A DNA stretch of 64,000 bases from Pseudomonas sp. M30-35 (GTDB lineage Bacteria > Pseudomonadota > Gammaproteobacteria > Pseudomonadales > Pseudomonadaceae), in the NCBI RefSeq assembly GCF_002163625.1, contig NZ_CP020892.1, positions 3,968,001 through 4,032,000 of the forward strand, read 5' to 3'. This document shows positions 47,813 through 57,424 of this stretch, one piece after another; positions within the stretch are counted from its first letter, which is position 1, and each line of letters starts with the position of its first letter. Both the position numbers and the translations under genes were made by a program. The notes beneath the pieces are model-generated. The model made no database searches. It was not told the origin of the DNA and saw nothing but the letters and a program-made list of their open reading frames with translations.

Positions 47813-49219
47813 TCAGCGCATCAGGCCTTCCATAAATCCGGCCAAACGCTGGGCAAATTGGCGTCGCCAAGGCGCAGTTGCGGGGTTGGCTAGCACGCGA
47901 TCTTCGTGCACAAAACTTTTTATAATGGCGTTGTAACCAAGCCAGCGGCATGGCTCTGGCTCCCAACCGGATAAACTGCGCAGCGGCGTATCGCCCAGTA
48001 CCCAGGGCTGCTGAGTGAGCTGATTGTCTTGGCCGAGGATCAGCGCCGCCAGCGTCCGCCCTCCCAAATTGCTGGCGCCGACACCTTCGCCACCGTAACC
48101 GCCGGACAAGGCCAGCCCCGCTTTACGGTCAATCAACATGTGTGGGCGGAAACGCCGGGCGACGCCAAGGTTGCCACCCCATGAATGCGTCAGGCGAACG
48201 TTACGCAACTGTGGGAACAACTCACCAAACAAGTAGCGACGCAGCTCTAGCTCATGCTCTTTTAGGTTGAAGTCACTGCGCAAACGGCCACCGAACTGGT
48301 AACCACCGCGCGCACCAAAGACTAAACGATCATCCGCGCTACGCTGCCCATAAGTGACCTGCCGACTGTTCTCGCTAAACGCCTGCCCGCGGTCCAGACC
48401 GATTTGCGCCCACGTGTCAGCAGATAACGGCTCTGTTGCGACAATCAAACTTTGCACCGGCAATTGATAGCGCCCAAGCGGCGGTAATGACGCGGCATAT
48501 CCTTCAACCGCAGGTACCAGCCAATCGGCTTTTACTGAGCCCTGTGCAGTGCGCAGCAACCCTGTTTCCCAATGGGTTACCCGGCTCTGCTCAAAGATTT
48601 TGACGCCCATGCGTTCGACGCACTCAGCTAAGCCACGCACCAAACGCGCGGGTTGGATGGTCGCGCAATGCGGGCTGAACAATGCGCCGTATGGGTTGGC
48701 AATGCGCAACTGCCCGGCCAACTCAGTAGGTGTCAGCCAGCGGTAATCCTCTTCGCCCATGCCTTGCGCCCGAGCGGCCTGTAATTGTGCGCGCAGCGCA
48801 ACTTCCTGTTCCGGGTAACGGGCCGCGCAATACAGCACGCCACCTTTGCGGTAATCACAGTTGATGGATTCGCGTGCCAGCACATCGGCAACTTCATCAG
48901 GTATGCCGTGCAGCAGCGTGCGTGAGGCGTGTCGCGCTTGCGCTGAAAGCCCAGCAAGCAGCCGGTCGCTGCCGAGCAAGTCACCAATCAGCCAGCCACC
49001 ATTACGGCCCGAAGCGCCGAAGCCTGCGGTTTGCGCCTCGACAATCACAACCTTCAACTGCGGTGCCTGGCGCTTAAGGTAATAGGCCGTCCACAACCCG
49101 GTGTAACCGGCCCCCATGATGGCGACATCCGCCTGGATGTCTTCGCCCAGCGTCGGGCGAGCACGCAAAGGGTCATCTAGCTGGTCCATCCACAGGCTGA
49201 TATTGCGCCAGTCGCTCAC
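47813..49219 (-). CDS. FAD-dependent oxidoreductase (PuuB/PauB-like)
   Basis: This 468-residue flavoenzyme belongs to the DAO family. The FAD-binding motif is VAIMGAGYTGLWTAYYLKRQ near residue 30, with ASGRNGGWLIGDLLG following as in gamma-glutamylputrescine oxidase (PuuB/PauB). The C-terminal FAD motif is LALSGGYGGEGVGASNLGGR. Its neighbours (cupin, SpuD-like protein) fit oxidation of a gamma-glutamylated polyamine or a related amine. It is longer than PuuB (about 425 residues), mainly at the C-terminus (SLSGWEPEPCRWLGYNAIIK). The start is GTG 49219, with GGAG eight nt upstream. It is the first gene of its operon. Confidence 0.87.
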   Translation of the reverse strand: MSDWRNISLWMDQLDDPLRARPTLGEDIQADVAIMGAGYTGLWTAYYLKRQAPQLKVVIVEAQTAGFGASGRNGGWLIGDLLGSDRLLAGLSAQARHASRTLLHGIPDEVADVLARESINCDYRKGGVLYCAARYPEQEVALRAQLQAARAQGMGEEDYRWLTPTELAGQLRIANPYGALFSPHCATIQPARLVRGLAECVERMGVKIFEQSRVTHWETGLLRTAQGSVKADWLVPAVEGYAASLPPLGRYQLPVQSLIVATEPLSADTWAQIGLDRGQAFSENSRQVTYGQRSADDRLVFGARGGYQFGGRLRSDFNLKEHELELRRYLFGELFPQLRNVRLTHSWGGNLGVARRFRPHMLIDRKAGLALSGGYGGEGVGASNLGGRTLAALILGQDNQLTQQPWVLGDTPLRSLSGWEPEPCRWLGYNAIIKSFVHEDRVLANPATAPWRRQFAQRLAGFMEGLMR

Positions 49220-49497
49220 AACGATGCTCCGCTCAATTTAAAGTTGAGCGCAGACTATTAACTCGACCCATGGCTTGTCTTGCGTGCGGGCACGCAAGGA
49301 AAAAATTGCACAACGTGGGTGTGACAACGCAAACCCCATAGGACGGACAACACCAAGTCTGCCCGCCAAGGTTCAGTGCATAACCCGAATGTTCGTCGCC
49401 GAAATAGCGGATGAAAAAGCATCATTCAGCCGAAATATTCCGGCCAAAAAAAACCGGCCTCGGGAGAGACCGGTTCTTGACTCAAACCAAGAAAGCG
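49220..49497. other. Spacer before ettA, with a degenerate repeat
   Basis: This 278-nt region has no convincing gene. It contains a decayed relative of the dispersed repeat (GTGTGACAACGCAAACC, then GGACGGACAACACCAAG) at about 49319-49360, and the ettA terminator at its right end. Confidence 0.5.
49452..49475 (-). terminator. ettA terminator
   Basis: A 10-bp stem with one G-T-type mismatch (AACCGGCCTC/GAGACCGGTT) and a 4-nt loop, followed on the minus strand by T7. It lies 22 nt past the ettA stop. Confidence 0.85.
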
Positions 49498-51165
49498 TTA
49501 CTGCGCAAGCTTCTTGTGACGTACGCGATGCGGTTGCGCCGCGGCGTCGCCCAGGCGTTTCTTACGATCCGCTTCGTACTCGGTGTAGTTACCTTCAAAG
49601 AACTCAATGTGCGAGTCATCTTCGTACGCCAGAATATGCGTGGCAACGCGGTCGAGGAACCAGCGATCGTGCGAGATCACAATGGCAGCGCCAGGGAAAT
49701 CGAGCAGTGCTTCTTCCAGCGAACGCAAGGTTTCTACGTCGAGGTCGTTTGAGGGTTCGTCGAGCAGCAAGACGTTAGCGCCCTCTTTCAAGGTCAGCGC
49801 CAGGTGCAAACGGCCACGCTCACCACCAGAAAGGTCTTTAACGAACTTCTGTTGATCGCCACCTTTGAAGTTGAAGCGACCCACGTAGGTACGCGACGGC
49901 ACTTCATAGTTACCGATCTTGATCATGTCGGAACCACCCGATACGGCTTCCCACACAGTCTTGCTGCCGTCCAGGTCTTCGCGACTCTGGTCAACGCAGG
50001 CCATCTGCACGGTTTCACCGACTTCGATGGTGCCCGAGTCCGGCTGTTCTTTGCCCATCAGCATGCGGAACAGGGTCGACTTACCGGCACCGTTACCGCC
50101 GATCACACCGACGATGGCGCCTTTTGGCATGCTGAACGACAGGTTGTCGATCAATGCGCGGTCACCATAACCTTTGCTGACGTTAACAAAGTCGATAACT
50201 TTGTCACCCAGACGCGAACCCGCCGGAATATAAATCTCATTGGTTTCGCTGCGCTTCTGGAATTCCTGCGACTGCATTTCTTCGAAGCGTTGCAGGCGAG
50301 CCTTGGATTTTGACTGACGTGCCTTGGCGCCTTTGCGCACCCACTCCAGTTCGTCCTTCATGGCTTTCTCATGAGCCGACTGTTGCTTGGACTCTTGCGC
50401 CAAACGGTCCGACTTGGCCTCAAGCCAACCGGAGTAGTTGCCTTCGTACGGGATACCCGCGCCGCGGTCGAGTTCGAGAATCCAACCGGCGACGTTGTCC
50501 AGGAAGTAACGGTCGTGGGTAATCGCGACCACTGTGCCTGGGAAATCGTGCAAAAAGTGCTCAAGCCAAGCCACCGAATCAGCATCCAGGTGGTTGGTTG
50601 GTTCATCGAGCAGCAGCATGTCAGGCGCAGAGAGCAGCAGGCGACACAGGGCTACACGGCGTTTTTCACCACCAGACAGGTGCTCAACTTTAGCCTCCCA
50701 CGCAGGCAGTCTCAGCGCGTCGGCGGCCACTTCAAGCTGACGCTCAAGGTTGTGGCCATCCGAGGTTTGCAGGATGGCTTCAAGCTTGGCCTGCTCGGCC
50801 GCCAGCTTGTCGAAATCAGCATCTGGTTCTGCATAGGCGGCATACACCTGGTCAAGGCGCGCTTGGGCATCCTTGATGACGCTTACCGCTTCTTCGACCA
50901 CTTCACGGACGGTCTTGCTTGGGTCCAACACGGGTTCCTGCGGCAGGTAACCCACATTCAACTCAGGCATCGGACGCGCTTCACCGTCAAACTCGGTATC
51001 GACGCCAGCCATGATTTTCAGCAGCGTGGATTTACCTGAGCCGTTCAGGCCGAGCACGCCAATTTTGGCGCCTGGGAAAAACGACAGAGAAATATTTTTG
51101 AGAATTTCCCGCTTCGGCGGCACAACTTTGCTCAGCCGATGCATGGTGTAGACGTATTGGGCCAT
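49498..51165 (-). CDS. ettA: Energy-dependent translational throttle protein EttA
   Basis: EttA (555 residues) is an ABC-F ATPase that binds the ribosomal E site and slows the first peptide bond when the ADP/ATP ratio is high. It has two ABC domains and no membrane part. Domain 1 has GLNGSGKSTLLK and LSGGEKRRVALCRLLL. Domain 2 has GGNGAGKSTLFR and LSGGERGRLHLALTL. The arm and linker between them are rich in Lys/Gln (about residues 240-320). The N-terminus MAQYVYTMHRLSKVVPPKRE is diagnostic for EttA. A 485-nt spacer separates it from the divergent morA. Confidence 0.97.
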   Translation of the reverse strand: MAQYVYTMHRLSKVVPPKREILKNISLSFFPGAKIGVLGLNGSGKSTLLKIMAGVDTEFDGEARPMPELNVGYLPQEPVLDPSKTVREVVEEAVSVIKDAQARLDQVYAAYAEPDADFDKLAAEQAKLEAILQTSDGHNLERQLEVAADALRLPAWEAKVEHLSGGEKRRVALCRLLLSAPDMLLLDEPTNHLDADSVAWLEHFLHDFPGTVVAITHDRYFLDNVAGWILELDRGAGIPYEGNYSGWLEAKSDRLAQESKQQSAHEKAMKDELEWVRKGAKARQSKSKARLQRFEEMQSQEFQKRSETNEIYIPAGSRLGDKVIDFVNVSKGYGDRALIDNLSFSMPKGAIVGVIGGNGAGKSTLFRMLMGKEQPDSGTIEVGETVQMACVDQSREDLDGSKTVWEAVSGGSDMIKIGNYEVPSRTYVGRFNFKGGDQQKFVKDLSGGERGRLHLALTLKEGANVLLLDEPSNDLDVETLRSLEEALLDFPGAAIVISHDRWFLDRVATHILAYEDDSHIEFFEGNYTEYEADRKKRLGDAAAQPHRVRHKKLAQ

Positions 51166-51650
51166 GGATAACCTTGATACTTAGACTAGAAACGGGGACA
51201 GGAGCATGTCGCGCAACATGGCTCACTGAGGCGAAACAATTCGCCTTACGGATAAAGCGCTACGATACGCTCGCAGCAACTACAAACTCCGTGAATTTTG
51301 AGAACGCGTAACGATTCCGACGACCGGCTTTAAATACCGTGAAAATAACGCTGAAGGCCGATTTACCTAAGCAAATAAACACTTCAAGCTATTCAGACTG
51401 GCTTAAACCCTTACGTAGCGAATCTGTTTACAGCCTCTTAGGCAACATCTGAAAGAAAATTGCTCGCGCGTGACGAGCAAAGCTACCGGAATGCAGGCTT
51501 TAGGGCAAATTCCGCTCATCGGCAGGGCTGGCACTTTGCCACAACTGTGGCATTCTTGCCTGCCGCGCGCGATCAACTGTTTGCTGTGTACAAACGTCAG
51601 TGTTGAATCAAACGCTCAGCGCCTTTTGTCGTTGCAAGGTCTAATTACAC
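51166..51650. other. Gene-free divergent region between ettA and morA
   Basis: This 485-nt stretch has no convincing gene. It contains two short hairpins, TTGCTCG/CGAGCAA (51460-51480) and TGCCAC/GTGGCA (51537-51552), and should hold the ettA and morA promoters. I could not define a clear -35/-10 pair. An in-frame ATG-led frame at 51470-51694 looks non-coding. Confidence 0.6.
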
Positions 51651-54600
51651 GTGACATCTACCACGTCATCAAAGACTCCGCGCTCCCCGCTTGAGCCTCA
51701 AGTCACGCCTATGCGCAGCTCGCTTAAGCGTAGTCTGGTGGTATTGGTGCTGGTGATGCTGGCTTTGCTGTTGTGGCAATTACTGCTTGAGTCGCGCAAC
51801 CTGCTACAGACGCAGCGGCAACTGGGGCTGGTATACAGCGACCAGTTGGCCAACACCCTGAGCATGAACATGGCGATTAAGGCCCAGTCTGCTCAAGCCT
51901 TATTACGCTCAAAAAAGCTGACCAACGACGCACCTGATGACACACGGGAACTCGTCGCCACCCTGAGAGGCATTTACCCAGCCATAGAAAGCATCGCCCG
52001 CTTGTCTGCTAGCGGTGAAATTGCGGCAGATAGCGTAACCCATTCAGTGGATGCGCAGTTTATCGCCAGCCTGGTTAGTCGCAACGCTGGCGCGCCTTAT
52101 CACTATGCGTTCACTGCCGAGCCCAATGGGCGCTTTTACCTATTACTGACTAAGCGCAACGGTTATTGGCTGCTGCGCTTCAGTAGCGGAGCCATCGCCA
52201 CCTGGTTACACGATCGCCAACTGAATGCTTACCAATGGCTATTGGAAGACCGCTTGAACCAGCGCGCCATTGTTGGCCCACACAGCAAAGTCGGCCCACA
52301 CAGTAAAGCGGTGTCAGCCAAAAGAATTTTTCCGCCAATAACCGCGATTGATCTGGCACAGACCATTCATGTCTCGCCGATTGAACATAGCGACTGGCAA
52401 TTGCGTGCCTTATTTAACGAGAGCCTGGTGCTGGCCGAACAACTACCGACGCTCGCCGGTAAGTTTCTGCTGTTTATTCTGTGTTCGATTCTGACCTTAC
52501 TGGCCTTGTACAGACTGCTGCTCGACCAAAGCCGGTTGCACCAGGCAAATGCGGACTCGAGGCGCTCTCTGTATCAGGCGGCAAGTGCGCTTGGCGCCAT
52601 TGAAGAGCGGGTACTTGTTACCGACAGCCAAGGTTATATTGACTATTTAAACCCGCAAGCGGAAAGCCTCTTCGAATTGATCGATATGGCCCGCGGTCGA
52701 CATATTTTTGAAGTGCTGCCGCAGCTTGATCCGTTACTGCTGCAGGGCAACGCATTCAGCAACGACGTCAGCCCTGAACCGCTTGAAATTGAAGTCAGAG
52801 GCCACAAGCGTTTATTCGATATCAATCGTAGCAACCTGAGCGATGGCGAGAACCGCAATGGTTACGCCTGGGTACTACGTGATGTCACCGATGAGCAACA
52901 TGCCACACGCGTGCTGCTTAATGCGCGCCGACGTTACCAAGACATATTCGACGGCACCGGCACCGCTCTCTGTGTGCTCGATCTTTCAGCACTGACCCAA
53001 TACCTGAGTGATCAGCAGGTCACATCGCCAGCTGAGCTGAGCCAATGGCTGCAGGACAACCCCGAGCAACTTAAGCAGTTGCCTCTACTTATGCGGGTCA
53101 GCGAGACCAATCACGTCGCCCTGCGCCTGCTGAAAGTCAATTCTCCAAGCGATGTATGGGAACTGCTGTTCAACCGCGGTGAGTTGAACCTCAACGATTT
53201 TCGTGGCGATTTGCTTAACGCTCTGCTGACGCACAAAACTCAGCTTGATCAAGAAATCTGCCTGCTGACACCTGATGATCAAGAGCGGCACCTGTGGTTA
53301 CTGATTAATCTGCCTGAGGACAGCGATGACCTGGTCTCGGTGACCCTAAGCATCACCGACATCACCAGCCGTAAACAAACTGAACTGTCGCTGATCGAAC
53401 GAGAGCGCTTCTGGTCGGGCGTGGTACAGGCCGTGCCTGACACCCTCTACGTACATGATTTGAGCAATAAATCAGTGCTCTTCAGCAATCACCACCTAGG
53501 CTTGCAGCTTGGCTACAACAGCGAAGAACTAAAGGCCTTGGGCGAGTGTTTCTGGGAAGACCTGCTGCATCCCGATGACAGCGATTACTACCACCGAATC
53601 CGCAACCTGCAACACGTTGTCGGCAATGGCATTCTGCTTGAGTCACAGCTGCGCTGGCGCCACCGTGATGGTAACTGGCATTGGTTCAGCATCCGCGAGC
53701 AAGCCTTGTCGCGCAACGCCGCAGGTCACGTCGACCGACTGATCGGCGTCGCCAAGGATATTTCAGAGCAAATTGAACACAGTGAATCTCTGCGTGATAG
53801 TGAGCAGCGCTATCGACTGCTGGCTGAAAGCACCTCCGATGTCATTTTCTCAACCGATAGCTCACTTCAAGCCAACTACATCAGCCCGTCAATAAAGACC
53901 CTTCTCGGTTACGAACCTGAGCAGCTCAAAGGACAAGGTTTGTTCAGCCTGGCCGCCAAACCTGAACAACTGAAAGAGCTTATAGGCATCGTTGATGAGT
54001 TACGCACAGCGTTGGGTGACCCGATGCGCGTGGCCGAGTTGACTGGCAAGTTGCAACCGCAGCTATTTACCTTTGATTGTTTGCGCAGCGACGAACGAAA
54101 AGTTCCGATGGAGCTGCGTTTGGTCCCTATGTGGGATGAAGACAACCGATTCAAAGGCCTGCATGGCGTAGCACGGGATATTAGCCAACACCGTCGTGCC
54201 GAGAACGAGTTACGCATGGCTGCCACGGTATTCGAGCACTCGACCGCCGCCATTCTGGTCACCGACCCTGCCGGTTATATCGTGCAGACCAATGAAGCGT
54301 TCAGCCGCGTGACGGGCTACAGCTCAAAACAAGTGATTGACCAACTGCCGAGCAGGTTGACGGCTGATAAACAACAGGCAAACCAGCTGAACTTCATCCT
54401 CTCCCAGCTCAACCAGCGCGGTAGTTGGGAAGGCGAAGTGTGGCTGAAACGTCGCGACGGCGAGAACTTCCCGGCGTGGGTGGGCATTACCGCGGTACAG
54501 GATGATGAAGGCGATCTCGTCAGCTACGTGTGCTTCTTCAGCGACATCAGCGAGCGCAAAGCCAGCGAACAACGCATTCATCGTCTGGCTTACTACGATG

Positions 54601-55898
54601 CCCTGACTCTGCTGCCGAACCGCACATTGTTCCAGGATCGCCTGCATACCTCCCTGCACCAGGCCGAGCGTCATGAGGAATGGGTGGTACTGATGTTCCT
54701 CGACCTTGACCGTTTCAAGCCGATCAACGACTCGCTCGGCCATGCAGCCGGTGACCGTATGCTCAAAGACGTCGCAACCCGCTTGGCAGCCTGCGTCAAT
54801 GACGACGACACCGTTGCGCGTATGGGCGGTGATGAATTCACCCTCCTGCTAAAGCCTCACCCCAGCCGCGACAGCGCGCTGAACCGTGCGATCCACGTTG
54901 CCGAACAAATTCTCGCCAGCCTTGCCCGAGCGTTTGTGCTTGAGGGCCGTGAATTCTTTGTAACCGCCAGTATCGGTATTGCACTGAGCCCGCAAGACGG
55001 CAAAGAACTCAGCCAGTTGATGAAAAACGCCGACACCGCGATGTACCACGCCAAAGAGCGCGGCAAGAATAACTTCCAGTTCTATCAGAGCGATATGAAC
55101 GCTCGCGCGCTAGAGCGTATTGAGCTGGAAAGCGATCTGCGCCATGCGCTTGAACAGGGCGAACTGGTGCTGTTTTACCAACCGCAGTTCGCCGCTAACG
55201 GCCAACGCCTGACCGGCGTTGAAGCATTGCTGCGCTGGCACCACCCGAAACGTGGGCTGGTCTCACCGTCTGAATTCATCCCGGTACTGGAGGAGCTTGG
55301 CTTGGTTGCCGATGTCGGTGACTGGGTGATTGAAGAGGCATGTCGCCAGCTCAAGACCTGGCAAGACAACAAGGTCCGTGTCCCTAAAGTATCGGTCAAC
55401 CTGTCGGCCCGACAATTCGCGGATGGCGACCTCGACAAGCGCATTACCCGAATTCTCGCAGAAACTGGAGTCGCTGCCGCAAGCCTTGAGCTTGAGTTGA
55501 CCGAAAGCATCCTCATGAACGATGTGGCAAACGCGCTGCAAACCCTGACCAGCCTCAAAAGCCTGGGTTTGAGCATTGCGATTGATGACTTCGGTACCGG
55601 TTACTCGTCGCTGAACTATCTCAAGCAGTTCCCTATCGACGTACTCAAGATTGACCGCAGCTTCGTCGACGGCTTACCGCAAGGTGAACAGGACGCGCAG
55701 ATAGCCAGGGCGATCATTGCCATGGCTCACAGCTTGAGTTTGGCAGTGATTGCCGAAGGGGTCGAAACCCAAGCCCAGCTCGACTTCTTACGCCGCTACA
55801 ACTGCGATGAAATTCAAGGTTTTCTGCTCGGTCAGCCTATGCGCGCTCACCAAATAAGCGCCCAGTTCAGTGGTGCGGCGTTGTTCATACTTAACTGA
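51651..55898 (+). CDS. morA: Membrane c-di-GMP regulator MorA (PAS-GGDEF-EAL)
   Basis: This 1415-residue protein has the same length as I recall for P. aeruginosa MorA (PA4601), which controls flagellar timing, motility and biofilm. A membrane helix (residues 28-46), a periplasmic domain (about 47-275) and a second helix (about 276-296) are followed by four or five PAS domains (about 305-975). The GGDEF motif is at 1059-1063 and EAL at 1191-1193. EAL-domain residues needed for phosphodiesterase action are intact (NLSARQF, ELTES, DDFGTGYSSL, KIDRSFV, EGVET). The inhibitory I-site before GGDEF is degenerate (NDDD instead of RxxD). The start is GTG 51651, with AAGG 12 nt upstream; ATG 51711 is the alternative. 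glyA follows, as in P. aeruginosa. Confidence 0.94.
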   Translation: MTSTTSSKTPRSPLEPQVTPMRSSLKRSLVVLVLVMLALLLWQLLLESRNLLQTQRQLGLVYSDQLANTLSMNMAIKAQSAQALLRSKKLTNDAPDDTRELVATLRGIYPAIESIARLSASGEIAADSVTHSVDAQFIASLVSRNAGAPYHYAFTAEPNGRFYLLLTKRNGYWLLRFSSGAIATWLHDRQLNAYQWLLEDRLNQRAIVGPHSKVGPHSKAVSAKRIFPPITAIDLAQTIHVSPIEHSDWQLRALFNESLVLAEQLPTLAGKFLLFILCSILTLLALYRLLLDQSRLHQANADSRRSLYQAASALGAIEERVLVTDSQGYIDYLNPQAESLFELIDMARGRHIFEVLPQLDPLLLQGNAFSNDVSPEPLEIEVRGHKRLFDINRSNLSDGENRNGYAWVLRDVTDEQHATRVLLNARRRYQDIFDGTGTALCVLDLSALTQYLSDQQVTSPAELSQWLQDNPEQLKQLPLLMRVSETNHVALRLLKVNSPSDVWELLFNRGELNLNDFRGDLLNALLTHKTQLDQEICLLTPDDQERHLWLLINLPEDSDDLVSVTLSITDITSRKQTELSLIERERFWSGVVQAVPDTLYVHDLSNKSVLFSNHHLGLQLGYNSEELKALGECFWEDLLHPDDSDYYHRIRNLQHVVGNGILLESQLRWRHRDGNWHWFSIREQALSRNAAGHVDRLIGVAKDISEQIEHSESLRDSEQRYRLLAESTSDVIFSTDSSLQANYISPSIKTLLGYEPEQLKGQGLFSLAAKPEQLKELIGIVDELRTALGDPMRVAELTGKLQPQLFTFDCLRSDERKVPMELRLVPMWDEDNRFKGLHGVARDISQHRRAENELRMAATVFEHSTAAILVTDPAGYIVQTNEAFSRVTGYSSKQVIDQLPSRLTADKQQANQLNFILSQLNQRGSWEGEVWLKRRDGENFPAWVGITAVQDDEGDLVSYVCFFSDISERKASEQRIHRLAYYDALTLLPNRTLFQDRLHTSLHQAERHEEWVVLMFLDLDRFKPINDSLGHAAGDRMLKDVATRLAACVNDDDTVARMGGDEFTLLLKPHPSRDSALNRAIHVAEQILASLARAFVLEGREFFVTASIGIALSPQDGKELSQLMKNADTAMYHAKERGKNNFQFYQSDMNARALERIELESDLRHALEQGELVLFYQPQFAANGQRLTGVEALLRWHHPKRGLVSPSEFIPVLEELGLVADVGDWVIEEACRQLKTWQDNKVRVPKVSVNLSARQFADGDLDKRITRILAETGVAAASLELELTESILMNDVANALQTLTSLKSLGLSIAIDDFGTGYSSLNYLKQFPIDVLKIDRSFVDGLPQGEQDAQIARAIIAMAHSLSLAVIAEGVETQAQLDFLRRYNCDEIQGFLLGQPMRAHQISAQFSGAALFILN
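52272..52307 (+). repeat. 18-bp in-frame tandem duplication in morA
   Basis: Two adjacent 18-bp units each encode VGPHSK (residues 208-219) with two silent differences. It lies in the periplasmic sensor part of MorA. Confidence 0.85.
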
Positions 55899-56048
55899 TA
55901 CCCGCCAGCCTGACAGCAAAACCATTGTGCACTTGGCATGAGCTCCACTTGTCAGGCACATGACTGCCATTCATACCCGTACGACTGCAGTATGGGGTAG
56001 AATCCGCACCCTATTTCTTCAGCCCAGCTGTTTTCTCAGGGGATTGCC

Positions 56049-57302
56049 ATGTTCAGCCGTGATTTGAATCTTGCCCGTTTTGACGCCGAATTGTTTGCCG
56101 CGATGGAGCAAGAAGCCCAACGCCAGGAAGAACACATCGAGCTGATCGCCTCGGAAAACTACACCAGCCCAGCGGTGATGGAAGCCCAAGGCTCGGTGCT
56201 GACCAACAAGTATGCCGAAGGCTACCCGGGCAAGCGCTACTACGGCGGTTGCGAGTACGTTGATATCGTTGAGCAGGTCGCAATTGACCGTGCCAAACAA
56301 CTGTTTGGTGCTGACTACGCAAACGTCCAGCCACACTCAGGCTCGCAAGCTAACAGCGCGGTCTACATGGCTCTGCTCAATGCTGGCGACACTGTACTGG
56401 GCATGAGCCTGGCACACGGCGGCCACCTGACTCACGGCGCCAGCGTCAGCTTCTCCGGCAAGATCTACAACGCTGTGCAGTACGGCATCAACGACGACGG
56501 CCTGATCGATTACGATGAAGTTGAGCGCCTGGCCGTTGAGCACAAGCCAAAAATGATCATCGCTGGCTTCTCTGCCTACTCGCAGGTTCTCGACTTCCCA
56601 CGCTTCCGCGCAATCGCAGACAAAGTCGGTGCCTACCTGTTCGTCGACATGGCTCACGTTGCGGGCTTGGTCGCTGCTGGCGTGTACCCGAACCCTGTGC
56701 CATTCGCTGACGTTGTGACCACCACAACCCACAAGACCCTACGCGGTCCACGTGGCGGCTTGATTCTGGCGCGCAGCAACGAAGAACTGGAAAAGAAATT
56801 CAACTCGGCGGTATTCCCGGGCGGCCAAGGTGGCCCACTGGAACACGTGATTGCAGCGAAAGCAGTGTGCTTCAAAGAAGCCCTGCTGCCTGAGTTCAAG
56901 ACCTATCAGCAACAGGTCATCAAAAACGCTCAAACCATGGCCAGCGTATTCATGGAAAACGGCTATGACGTGGTTTCTGGCGGGACGGAGAACCACTTGT
57001 TCCTGCTGAGTCTGATCAAGCAAGACATCACCGGCAAAGAAGCAGATGCAGCACTGGGTCGCGCCTTTATCACCGTCAATAAAAACTCGGTGCCAAACGA
57101 CCCTCGCTCACCGTTTGTAACCTCTGGCCTGCGTATCGGCACCCCTGCCGTGACCACCCGCGGTTTCAAAGAAGACGAATGCCGTCAGTTGGCTAACTGG
57201 ATCTGCGAGATTCTCGCCAACATTGGTAATGACGTTGTCGAAACCAAGGTGCGTGACCAAGTTAAAGCCTTGTGCGCTCGCTTCCCGGTCTACGGTGCGT
57301 AA
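56049..57302 (+). CDS. glyA: Serine hydroxymethyltransferase
   Basis: GlyA (417 residues) converts serine and tetrahydrofolate to glycine and methylene-THF. It is a PLP enzyme; the Schiff-base lysine is Lys229 in [14 protein letters not shown]. Other conserved boxes are [40 protein letters not shown] and [20 protein letters not shown] 56049 follows a strong AGGGGATTGCC site. A possible -10 box TAGAAT lies at 55998-56003, without a good -35. It is probably one of several glyA copies of the genome (glyA3 in P. aeruginosa lies next to morA). Confidence 0.98.
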   Translation: MFSRDLNLARFDAELFAAMEQEAQRQEEHIELIASENYTSPAVMEAQGSVLTNKYAEGYPGKRYYGGCEYVDIVEQVAIDRAKQLFGADYANVQPHSGSQANSAVYMALLNAGDTVLGMSLAHGGHLTHGASVSFSGKIYNAVQYGINDDGLIDYDEVERLAVEHKPKMIIAGFSAYSQVLDFPRFRAIADKVGAYLFVDMAHVAGLVAAGVYPNPVPFADVVTTTTHKTLRGPRGGLILARSNEELEKKFNSAVFPGGQGGPLEHVIAAKAVCFKEALLPEFKTYQQQVIKNAQTMASVFMENGYDVVSGGTENHLFLLSLIKQDITGKEADAALGRAFITVNKNSVPNDPRSPFVTSGLRIGTPAVTTRGFKEDECRQLANWICEILANIGNDVVETKVRDQVKALCARFPVYGA

Positions 57303-57338
57303 ACAGCTTGGGTGGGTAACACTTTTTACCCACCACTT

Positions 57339-57369
57339 GGTGGACAAGCTTCGCGTTGTCGCACCCTAC
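57339..57369 (-). repeat. 31-nt dispersed intergenic repeat, copy B
   Basis: An exact reverse complement of copy A (11474-11504). A hairpin with arms GGTGGGTAA/TTACCCACC at 57311-57334 lies next to it, just after the glyA stop. Copy A is also accompanied by such a hairpin (11544-11569). Confidence 0.85.
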
Positions 57370-57382
57370 GGCTAGTGAAACG

Positions 57383-57410
57383 AAAAAGCCCGCCATATGG
57401 CGGGCTTTTT
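57383..57410. terminator. Bidirectional terminator after glyA
   Basis: A perfect 28-bp palindrome (half AAAAAGCCCGCCAT) with T5 at the exit on both strands. It serves glyA (+) and the DUF3015 gene (-). Confidence 0.93.
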
Positions 57411-57424
57411 AATGCCTGGCAAAT

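Noticed and set aside
51527..51560. GGCAC/TTGC text upstream of morA resembling a sigma-54 promoter
   Set aside because: The GG and GC elements are not 10 nt apart as sigma-54 requires in any register I tried.
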